Of a DNA stretch of 7,204 nucleotides, positions 1 through 5,693 are shown piece after piece. Source of the stretch: Acidimicrobiales bacterium (lineage in GTDB: Bacteria; Actinomycetota; Acidimicrobiia; Acidimicrobiales; JANYDT01); assembly GCA_025358985.1 (NCBI GenBank), contig JANYHQ010000488.1, positions 1-7,204 on the forward strand, written 5' to 3'. Position 1 is the stretch's first letter. The number at the start of each line of letters is the position of its first letter. A program made the position numbers and the translations under genes. The notes below the pieces were generated by a model. It made no database searches, was not told the DNA's origin, and saw nothing but the letters and a program-made list of their open reading frames with translations.

Positions 1-1174
1 TTTCGATTGGCGCTCAGGAGGGCTCGCTCGACCGGTCGTCACGCTCGCCCGGTGGTGCTCATCGGCGGGGGAGAAGAGGTGTTCGAGCTACACACGATGC
101 TCTCCACCGACCCGGAGTTGGGGTACGAGGTGATGGGTGCAATCGGCAGACAGGGTGAGATATGGCTTGGGCCCCGGGCCTTACATACTTGGGCCCCTTG
201 GACTCGGCAATGCAGGGGATGAAGAACTCCGGGGCGGGCGGCGCCATCGTGGCGGTGCCTGGCCTGTCGATTCGTGACATGAACGTAGTGGTGCGAGACC
301 TGCTAGCGGCGGGCTTCCATGTGCAGTTGTTCGGAGGACTTCTGAACATTAACCCCAGCAGCTGCAGATGAACCCCATCGGCGGTGAGGCGGCCTTTTAT
401 CTGGAGCAGGTGCAATTGTCAGGTGCGCAAGTGCGGTTGAAGCGCCTCATCGACGTGGTGTTGGGCATCATGGGGCTCATCGTGTTGGCCCCCTTGATAG
501 GTGCGTTCGCTGTGGCCACACGGCTGAGTGACGGAGGCACAGCTTTCTTTCGTCAGAGGCGAGTGGGTCGTGATGGACGCTTGTTCACCATGTACAAGAT
601 CCGCACCATGGTGATGAATGCCGAGCAGATTCACACCGAGTTGCAGATCAACAATCAGCGCATGGGGCCGCTGTTCAAGATGAGCGACGACCCGCGCTTT
701 ACTCGGCTCGGTCGCTTCTTGGATGCCGCCAGCATCAATGAGCTGCCCCAGTTGTGGAACGTCATCCGTGGCGATATGAGCTTGGTCGGGCCCCGCCCAG
801 CGCTTGTTCGTGAGGTGGCCGATTTCAGTGAACGCCTCATGATGCGTAACCGTGTCCGCCCAGGCATCACGGGATTGTGGCAGGTAGAAGGGCGGGATAC
901 GGCCTCGTTCGCAACCTACGAGCGCTGCGACGTGTTCTATGTCGAGAACTGGTCAACCCGCTTGGACGTGATGATCTTGGCCCAAACTGTGGTGCACGTG
1001 ATGGTCAGAGTGGTGAGCCACCTTGTCAATCACCACAGTGCAGTTGGCCACGCAGTGGTTGGTACACCAACTGCGATGGTGGTGATTCGCGAGGCGATTG
1101 AATCGGTGTTGCCGAGCGTCACCGTGTGTGCGGAAGCGGATCTTTCCAGCCCGGCGGTGGTGTCGGCTGGATGA
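1..1174 (+). CDS. Polyprenyl-phosphate sugar-phosphate transferase (initiating glycosyltransferase), 5'-partial and frameshifted
   Basis: Expected role: transfers a sugar phosphate from a nucleotide sugar to undecaprenyl phosphate at the membrane, the first step of exopolysaccharide repeat-unit assembly. The start lies outside the window, as would the N-terminal membrane helices usual for long family members. Visible parts in order: a Rossmann-like region read in frame 1 from base 1 (VVLIGGGEE, then ELGYEV), continued in frame 3 (YLGPLDSAMQ, then DLLAAGFHVQ), then the catalytic domain in frame 2 from about 356. The catalytic part shows a membrane helix from about 446, FRQRRVGRDG, YKIRTM, NELPQLWNV, GDMSLVGPRPA, RPGITGLWQV and YVENWS, the order typical of the bacterial sugar transferase domain (PF02397). 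Two missing bases, near 170-176 and 353-356, break the reading. The Asp usual before Glu in the DELPQL motif is Asn. The ~60-residue tail after ILAQT is unrecognised. Family assignment is secure; the substrate sugar is unknown. Confidence 0.93.
169..178 (+). other. Apparent frameshift (one base missing) in a G/C run
   Basis: Sugar-transferase homology runs in frame 1 up to about GRQGEIWLG and resumes in frame 3 at PGLTYLGPLD. The switch falls in the run GGGCCCCGGG. Restoring one G or C gives a continuous reading of the nucleotide-binding-like region. Frame 1 otherwise stops at the TGA at 220-222. Confidence 0.75.
353..356 (+). other. Apparent frameshift (one base missing) in CCCC
   Basis: Frame 3 reads GLLNINP and then meets a TGA at 369-371, while the catalytic domain continues in frame 2 (PQQLQMNPIGGEAAFYLE). 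Adding one C to the four-C run gives NINPQQLQMNPIGG, which matches the usual junction between the two regions in this family. The ATG at 368 is therefore probably an internal codon, not the real start. Confidence 0.75.
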
Positions 1175-1184
1175 CAAGTTGTCA
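1172..1184. repeat. Palindrome TGACAAGTTGTCA containing both convergent stop codons
   Basis: The sequence is a perfect inverted repeat with 6-bp arms (TGACAA/TTGTCA) around a central G. Its left TGA is the stop of the sugar transferase, and its right end, read on the minus strand, is the TGA stop of the OmpA-like gene. Only 7 bases separate the two genes. The stem is short, has no loop and no T-run, so I do not call it an intrinsic terminator. Confidence 0.6.
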
Positions 1185-3746
1185 CTGGACCTTAATCTCG
1201 ATGCGGTTGTTGAGTGCCCGTCCGGTCACCGACCCGTTGTCGCCAATGGGCTTAGCTGAGCCGTAGCCATTCCAGCGAAGGCGTTTGGCAGCGATACCGC
1301 GGACCACCAGATAGTCCGCAACCGACCTACTCCGGGCCCACGTCAGGCGGATGCGCTGAGCGGAGGTTCCAGAGTTGTCGCTATGGGCACTGATCATGAT
1401 CGACAGCTCCGGATTAGCCTTGAGCAAGGCCGCGATCTTGGTGAGTGACGTTCTTGCGGAACTGGTGAGTACGCCAGATTTACCGACGAAGGTGACGGGT
1501 TGGCTGGCCAGCACTGCATCAATGAGCATCTGAGCGGTCTGAACGGTTCCCCCGGTTGGGGCAGCAGATGGAAGCACTTCCACCGGAACCACTGCCGGCC
1601 CGGGGGCCACCGTGGTGGTGGGGACTACCGCGGGCGCAACGGTTGTGGCCGGAATTGCGACGGTGGTTGGCGGCGCCGTAGGTGACGGGTTTTCAACAAC
1701 AACTGGTACGGGGATCAACACCGGTGGGGGGATGGGGATCACCTTGGCGGGACGGGTTGTGCTGGTTGATGTAGCGGGCGATGTTGCGGTGGCCACGGGA
1801 GCGGTGGTGACCACCGGCTTTTCAGTTGAGGTTGTCACGATTGGCGTGGTCACGGTCGGCTTCGTCGAAGCCGGTGGAGTCGGCGCCGAGGTTGTCGCTG
1901 GACCGCTTATGACCGGCTTTGCGCCGGCTGGGCCTGATTGCGCCGGCCGTGCAATGGTCGTGGATGGTGCGGGTGTTGTAGATGGTGCGGGTGCTGCGGG
2001 TGGTGCGGGTGTTGTGGTGATTGCTGGAGTGGTTGTTGCGGTGGGGCTGGTTGTTGCCGTTGCTGGGCTGGTTGTTGCAGTGGGGCTGGTTGTTGCCGTT
2101 GCTAGGCTGGTTGTTGCTGTGGGGGGCGTTGTAGCGACTACCGGGCTGGTTGTAGCGGTGGGCCTGGTGGTTGGTGTGGGGATAGTTGTTGGAGTGGCAG
2201 GGGTTGTAGTGATTGCCGGAGTGGTTGTTGCGGTGGGGCTGGTTGTAACGGTGGGGTTGGTTGTTGCGGGTGCGGGTGCGGGTGTTGTGGTGATTACTGG
2301 AGTGGTTGTGGCAGGACTGGTGGTGGCAGGAGGGGCAGTGGTTGTTACGATTGTGGTGCTCGATGTCGGAGTAATCGTCGGGGCGCCGGGGACCGGGGCT
2401 GCAGCAACCAAGATGAGCGAGATGTTGGCGACGGTTGTAGATGCATCTGTCGATTTGAAAGTAATGGTGTTGGCACCATCACGAACCTGGTCTAGCGGTA
2501 CCGGGATCGACATGCTCCGCCATTGAAAAGGGATTGCGCCGGGTGGCCAGGCGGTGTCAATGAAGGGTCCGCCATTGATGGATATCGATGGAATGGTTGC
2601 CGCGAACGAGTACGAGTTCATCACGATCTGAGCGGCGGTCGGTGGTTGTACCCGGTTCACGCCCGCAACACTGAGAGTGAGTGGTCCGGTGCCTACCTGA
2701 TAACCGATCTGTGTAGCGGAACCGATGCGTATGTTGTTGTCCGGCACGTCGAACCCGAGATCGCGATACGTCTTGGGTCCGTCGAAGCCAAGGTTGTCCC
2801 ATCGGAAGGTGTGTTCGAATTGAGTGCCGCACTCGCATGGTTCTATGGCTTTGCGGGCGTTGTAATGCACGTCATTGGTCCACACCAAGCCACGAGTAAG
2901 GGTCAGTCCAAGATTGTCCGCAACTGCAAGTTGCACGAGGGTGGTGCTGCCTGGATCGGTGCCCCACACCTCCATCCGGTTCTGTGAAATCCGTACCTCA
3001 AAGTGGTTCAGCGGGCCGCCCGGCACGGACTTGGCCACCGTTGCAGTGGCGGTAAATGCGGGCTCAGAGTACGAACCATTTTTGGTGATGAAAACTGAGC
3101 CCACCCCGGTGGATCCGCCGGGCCCAGCAGTGCCACCATCAATGGCAAAGCCGACGGAGTTGACGGCACCGGGCGGGCAGCATTCCGTCACAAGGCTCCG
3201 GATTCCGGGTACCGGTTTGTCGGTGATCACGAACTCCGGCCACGCGCCATGAGAACCATCAGAGTCTGCGGAGATGTCGAATGCCACCTTGCCCGTTCGT
3301 CCGGCAAAATCGAATGGTTGTTTCGGGTACGCAGCGAGGCTGGCAACGATGTGGTTGTCATCCACGGCCTCGAACATCTGCCCGTTGCAGATCCTTACGT
3401 CGGCAGGCGGGCCCACCTGCGCGGTTGAGCCACAACCAACGACCGAGATGTCTTCGATACTATTCATCGGGCCCCCGGCTGGGTTGATGTCGCCGAGACG
3501 AGAGACGCCCCACAACACCGGATCGAGGTCGCCGGTGCGGCCGCCATTGCCGGACGGCGCATCGAAGGATTCGCAAAACGCCTCATTGTCCAAGCCGCAC
3601 GGCCCAATGACGGGTGCCGCGTCAGCCGACATGCGGTGCACGACAACTGCGCCTAGGGAGGCGATCATCGCTAGGCCCAACCCGAGGTTGAGCGCGTCTT
3701 TCAATGGTCGGATGGAATGTCTCACTGACGTCCTCAGTTCGCTCAT
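1182..3746 (-). CDS. Large secreted protein with C-terminal OmpA-family peptidoglycan-binding domain and Thr/Pro-rich linker
   Basis: Probable surface protein that grips the cell wall by its C-terminus and presents N-terminal domains outside. Residues 1-45 are basic, then a hydrophobic segment (about 19-37), then Ala-rich: an export signal or membrane anchor. Residues 46-325 form a beta-rich region holding all eight cysteines (50, 58, 105, 120, 189, 190, 304, 306), suggesting disulfides. Residues ~330-450 look like a second beta-sandwich (VPLDQVRDGANTITF). Residues ~451-735 are low-complexity Thr/Pro/Ala. Residues ~740-853 match the OmpA C-terminal domain: SAHSDNSG, LTWARSRSV, GYGSAKPIGDN and GRALNNRIEI. 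Asp790 and Arg805 align with the residues that bind diaminopimelate in OmpA proteins. No strong Shine-Dalgarno precedes the ATG at 3746. The OmpA domain is secure; the N-terminal domains are unidentified and could bind carbohydrate (inference). The reading frame is intact. Confidence 0.9.
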   Translation of the reverse strand: MSELRTSVRHSIRPLKDALNLGLGLAMIASLGAVVVHRMSADAAPVIGPCGLDNEAFCESFDAPSGNGGRTGDLDPVLWGVSRLGDINPAGGPMNSIEDISVVGCGSTAQVGPPADVRICNGQMFEAVDDNHIVASLAAYPKQPFDFAGRTGKVAFDISADSDGSHGAWPEFVITDKPVPGIRSLVTECCPPGAVNSVGFAIDGGTAGPGGSTGVGSVFITKNGSYSEPAFTATATVAKSVPGGPLNHFEVRISQNRMEVWGTDPGSTTLVQLAVADNLGLTLTRGLVWTNDVHYNARKAIEPCECGTQFEHTFRWDNLGFDGPKTYRDLGFDVPDNNIRIGSATQIGYQVGTGPLTLSVAGVNRVQPPTAAQIVMNSYSFAATIPSISINGGPFIDTAWPPGAIPFQWRSMSIPVPLDQVRDGANTITFKSTDASTTVANISLILVAAAPVPGAPTITPTSSTTIVTTTAPPATTSPATTTPVITTTPAPAPATTNPTVTTSPTATTTPAITTTPATPTTIPTPTTRPTATTSPVVATTPPTATTSLATATTSPTATTSPATATTSPTATTTPAITTTPAPPAAPAPSTTPAPSTTIARPAQSGPAGAKPVISGPATTSAPTPPASTKPTVTTPIVTTSTEKPVVTTAPVATATSPATSTSTTRPAKVIPIPPPVLIPVPVVVENPSPTAPPTTVAIPATTVAPAVVPTTTVAPGPAVVPVEVLPSAAPTGGTVQTAQMLIDAVLASQPVTFVGKSGVLTSSARTSLTKIAALLKANPELSIMISAHSDNSGTSAQRIRLTWARSRSVADYLVVRGIAAKRLRWNGYGSAKPIGDNGSVTGRALNNRIEIKVQ
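2011..2309 (-). repeat. Three spaced copies of a TTTPAITTT-encoding repeat
   Basis: Related copies lie at 2011-2054, 2203-2246 and 2284-2309, sharing GTTGTGGTGATT (second copy GTTGTAGTGATT) followed by a CTGGAGTGGTTGT-like block; the first two stay near identical for 44 bp. They encode TTTPAITTT or TTTPVITTT in the linker. The surrounding DNA is built from degenerate GTTGTTGC/GGGCTG words, so the whole stretch 1960-2350 is repetitive. Confidence 0.7.
2041..2118 (-). repeat. Tandem duplication of a 39-bp unit in the Thr/Pro linker
   Basis: Bases 2041-2079 and 2080-2118 are two adjacent 39-bp copies that differ at only two positions (G/A inside the unit and the final base). On the coding minus strand each copy encodes 13 residues, ATTSLATATTSPT and ATTSPATATTSPT. 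The near identity suggests a recent slippage or recombination event in the linker. Confidence 0.85.
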
Positions 3747-3754
3747 TGCCCGAT

Positions 3755-3779
3755 TGCACTCTGGGGAAATTCGAGTGCA
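3755..3779. repeat. Inverted repeat TGCACTC-N11-GAGTGCA upstream of the OmpA-like gene
   Basis: Perfect 7-bp arms at 3755-3761 and 3773-3779 surround an 11-base spacer. The repeat sits 9 to 33 bases upstream of the ATG at 3746, between the possible promoter and the start codon. It could be an operator or a leader hairpin covering the translation start region; nothing identifies the binding factor. Confidence 0.4.
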
Positions 3780-3820
3780 GAGATCGTGGCGGGGTCCACG
3801 TATGCGCTGTTATTCAAACT

Positions 3821-3846
3821 GACGCTGCGTTCACCTTACTTGTTCC
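3821..3846 (-). promoter_or_regulatory. Possible ECF-type promoter (GGAAC-N17-CGTC) for the OmpA-like gene
   Basis: On the minus strand, GGAAC (3846-3842) is followed after 17 bases by CGTC (3824-3821), about 75 bases upstream of the ATG at 3746. This resembles the -35 GGAAC and -10 CGT-type elements used by extracytoplasmic-function sigma factors, which often drive envelope genes. The words are short and can arise by chance. Confidence 0.3.
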
Positions 3847-3908
3847 GCACCCCTTCGGCCGACATACCCCTCCAACCATTGGACAGTGGTCACGCAACGT
3901 GGTCGCTG

Positions 3909-3941
3909 GGGAGGGATATCCAATAACCGATCTAACCTCCC
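3909..3941 (+). promoter_or_regulatory. Leader of the phosphatase gene: SD-like GGGAGG that can pair with CCTCCC; alternative -10 TAACCT
   Basis: GGGAGG (3909-3914) is exactly complementary to CCTCCC (3936-3941), which ends 4 bases before the ATG at 3946. The purine run is about 30 bases from the ATG, too far for a normal ribosome site, and would be buried if the hairpin forms. Alternatively TAACCT at 3933-3938 fits a TANNNT -10 box placed 7 bases before the ATG, which would give a leaderless mRNA, common in actinobacteria. Sequence alone cannot choose. Confidence 0.3.
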
Positions 3942-3945
3942 ATAT

Positions 3946-4518
3946 ATGGGGTCGTCAGAAGGCAAGCCGAGATTTGTGGTGGTGTGCACTGCCAACATTT
4001 GCCGGTCCCCCATGGCAGAGGCGCTGCTGCGCAATCACTTGGAGATGGTGGGGGTGGAGGCGACGGTGCTGAGTTCGGGGCATCTCGACTGTGGGGTGCG
4101 GGTCAGCGAAAACTCGGTGAAGGCCATGGCGGACCGCTTCTTGGACATCTCCGATCACCGCAGTGTCACCACCAGTCGAGACGTCATCGACGGGGCACAG
4201 ATGATTCTCACCATGGGCCGCCAACATGTCCGCCAAGTATTGGAGGTGGACATGGACGCGTGGCCGCGGACGTTCCCACTGCGGGCGGCAGTACGTCGAG
4301 CTCAGCAGTTGGGCCCCCGCCCCGATGACGAAACGCTCTCTGAATGGGTGGAGCGCATGCATCACGGTCGTAGGGCAGCGGACATGCTGGCCGACAACCC
4401 TGCTGATGATGTTGAAGATCCCATGGGGTTGCCCATACGGGTATACCGCGACACGGCCAAATTGCTCGACGAGCTGCTTGGCCAACTCGTGGGTCTGATA
4501 TACCCCACTGAGCTGTAG
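3946..4518 (+). CDS. Low-molecular-weight protein-tyrosine phosphatase
   Basis: Removes phosphate from protein phosphotyrosine in the cytoplasm. In capsule and exopolysaccharide loci such enzymes (Wzb type) reset the tyrosine kinase that controls polymer length and export. From the ATG at 3946 the protein has 190 residues. The phosphate-binding loop CTANICRS gives the nucleophile Cys14 and Arg20, followed by PMAEALL. The general-acid motif is Asp158-Pro159 in VEDPMG, followed by the usual C-terminal helix (YRDTAKLLDELL). The family is usually about 150 residues; the extra length lies mainly between residues ~105 and 155. A GTG at 3886 in the same frame would add 20 residues, but the family normally begins shortly before the FVVVCTAN strand, so I prefer 3946. 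It diverges from the OmpA-like gene across 199 bases. No partner kinase is in the window. It ends with TAG, with an in-frame TAA five codons later. Confidence 0.92.
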   Translation: MGSSEGKPRFVVVCTANICRSPMAEALLRNHLEMVGVEATVLSSGHLDCGVRVSENSVKAMADRFLDISDHRSVTTSRDVIDGAQMILTMGRQHVRQVLEVDMDAWPRTFPLRAAVRRAQQLGPRPDDETLSEWVERMHHGRRAADMLADNPADDVEDPMGLPIRVYRDTAKLLDELLGQLVGLIYPTEL

Positions 4519-4553
4519 CCCTGCAGCGCGTAACCTGATGGAAACGTCAGCGG

Positions 4554-4584
4554 TTGACACGTCGGGTAGAGTTGAACTTGTACT
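4554..4584 (+). promoter_or_regulatory. Possible promoter ahead of fcl (TTGACA ... TTGTAC/TGTACT)
   Basis: A perfect -35 word TTGACA lies at 4554-4559. The best -10 candidates are TTGTAC at 4578-4583 (18-base spacer) or TGTACT at 4579-4584 (19-base spacer); both are weak. It sits in the 155-base gap after the phosphatase gene, so fcl may start its own transcript. Confidence 0.35.
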
Positions 4585-4598
4585 TCGGGGATGGGCGC

Positions 4599-4621
4599 AC
4601 GCATCACTGGTGACGCTGCGT
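4599..4621 (+). repeat. Imperfect hairpin in the fcl leader
   Basis: ACGCA (4599-4603) and TGCGT (4617-4621) flank TCAC-TG-GTGA, giving a stem of 5+4 bp with a 3-base bulge (CGC). No T-run follows. It could be a structured leader element or chance; no function is assigned. Confidence 0.25.
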
Positions 4622-4662
4622 CTTGTCCGAGCTAGGGACCCTGGCCGCTCTACCTGTTGACG

Positions 4663-4670
4663 AAGGCGGA
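4663..4670 (+). promoter_or_regulatory. Ribosome binding site for fcl
   Basis: The purine-rich AAGGCGGA lies just ahead of the ATG at 4674. It supports that start over the upstream in-frame TTG at 4623, which would add an unconserved 17-residue leader before the Rossmann fold. Confidence 0.5.
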
Positions 4671-4673
4671 TCC

Positions 4674-5675
4674 ATGTTGAACACCGTTCCCCGCAACGCA
4701 CGCATCTTTGTGGCCGGTCATGGCGGCCTGGTTGGCAGTGCCATCCTGCGTCGGCTGGCCGCAGACGGTTTCACCAATGTGCTTACTGCTACCCGGGCGC
4801 AGTTGGACCTGCGCGATCAGGCGGCGGTGAACTACTGGTTCAAGGCCAACCGACCGGAGTATGTGCATCTGGTGGCGGGCACGGTGGGGGGCATCTTGGC
4901 CAACAGCACCCGGCCGGCGGAGTTCATCTACGACAACATGATGATCCACGCCACGGTGGTGCATGCGTCGCACCTGTATGACGTACGCAAACTGTTGTAC
5001 CTCGGCAGCAGCTGCATCTATCCGCGACTGGCGGCGTAGCCCATTACGGAAGACCAGTTGCTCACCGGGCCGTTGGAGGCCACCAACGAGTGGTACGCCA
5101 TGGCCAAGATCAGTGGCATCAAACTGTGTCAGGCGTACCGTCAGCAGCATGGGTGCAACTTCATCAGCGCCATGCCCACCAACCGGTATGGGCCGTTCGA
5201 CAACTTCGACCTCACGTCATCGCATGTGTTTCCGGCGTTGATGCGCAAGTTCCATGAGGCCAACTTGGCGGGTGATGCGAAGGTGGTGGTGTGGGGTATC
5301 GGCACGCCGCTGCGAGAGTTCTTGCATGTGGACGATTTGGCGGATGCCTGCATGTTCCTGATGGAAAACTATGACGAGCCCGGCCATGTCAATGTGGGTG
5401 TGGGTGAGGACATGCCCATTGGATCATTGGCAACGTTGATCCGCGCAATTGTGTACCCCGAAGCCGTGATCGTGTTCGACATCTCCAAGCCGGATGGCAC
5501 CCCGCGCAAGAAGCTCGACGTATCAAAGCTCACGGCGCTGGGATGGACCGCCAGCACCCAACTCGAAGACGGCTTGCGCTCTACCGACGAATGGTTCACC
5601 ACCATTTCCGCGGCAGGGCCCGTGGCGAGCGGACCCGGCGGCGCGTTGCTCGACCCCGAGTTCTCCACCGCTTGA
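4674..5675 (+). CDS. fcl: GDP-L-fucose synthase, interrupted by an in-frame TAG
   Basis: Epimerises and reduces GDP-4-keto-6-deoxy-D-mannose to GDP-L-fucose with NADPH, in the cytoplasm. Read through the stop, the product is 333 residues, close to the family's ~310-320. The N-terminal Rossmann motif is GHGGLVG (Gly15, Gly18, Gly21). VGGILANSTRPAEFIYDNMM and GSSCIYP (Ser112, Ser113, Cys114) are family signatures. After the stop come GPLEATNEWYAMAK, with catalytic Tyr141 and Lys145, then AMPTNRYGP, NFDLTSSHV and DVSKLTALGW. The TAG at 5037-5039 replaces a position usually Gln in LAPQPI; both halves stay in one frame. The upstream fragment lacks the catalytic Tyr/Lys and the downstream one lacks the cofactor site, so neither half should work alone. 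The usual partner gmd (GDP-mannose 4,6-dehydratase) is not in the window. Tail residues after about 310 are unconserved. Other short-chain epimerases are unlikely given these signatures. Confidence 0.92.
5037..5039 (+). other. In-frame amber codon inside fcl
   Basis: The context is CTG GCG GCG TAG CCC ATT ACG, read LAA*PITEDQLL. The family normally reads LAPQPI here, so a CAG to TAG change (one C to T) would explain the stop, with a neighbouring Pro to Ala difference. No frame change occurs across it. Confidence 0.85.
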
Positions 5676-5693
5676 AACCGCATAGCTGCTGCC

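Noticed and set aside
368..370. ATG at 368 as the start of the sugar transferase
   Set aside because: Conserved upstream sequence continues in other frames, and no ribosome site precedes it; it is probably internal.
1960..2350. Repeats considered as a CRISPR array
   Set aside because: Copies are degenerate, adjacent rather than evenly spaced, lie in a coding frame in multiples of three, and have no unique spacers or cas genes.
1612..2526. Long plus-strand open frame rich in Val/Gly/Ala opposite the OmpA-like gene
   Set aside because: It is the antisense shadow of the Thr/Pro/Ala linker: reverse complements of ACC/CCG/GCA codons give Val/Gly/Ala codons without stops. It has no ribosome site or domain.
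2523..2987. Plus-strand open frame of 154 codons opposite the beta-domain region
   Set aside because: No motif, and the minus-strand protein is continuous through this region.
4540..4566. GGAAAC ... GTC considered as a second ECF-type promoter before fcl
   Set aside because: The spacing and the -10 word do not match well, and the TTGACA at 4554 is a simpler candidate.
4623..4673. TTG at 4623 as the start of fcl
   Set aside because: It would add an unconserved leader; the ATG at 4674 has a purine-rich site and fits the family's N-terminus.
3955..4701. 248-codon minus-strand open frame over the phosphatase gene
   Set aside because: The opposite strand holds a clear phosphatase with all motifs; the minus frame has His/Arg-rich, domain-free composition.
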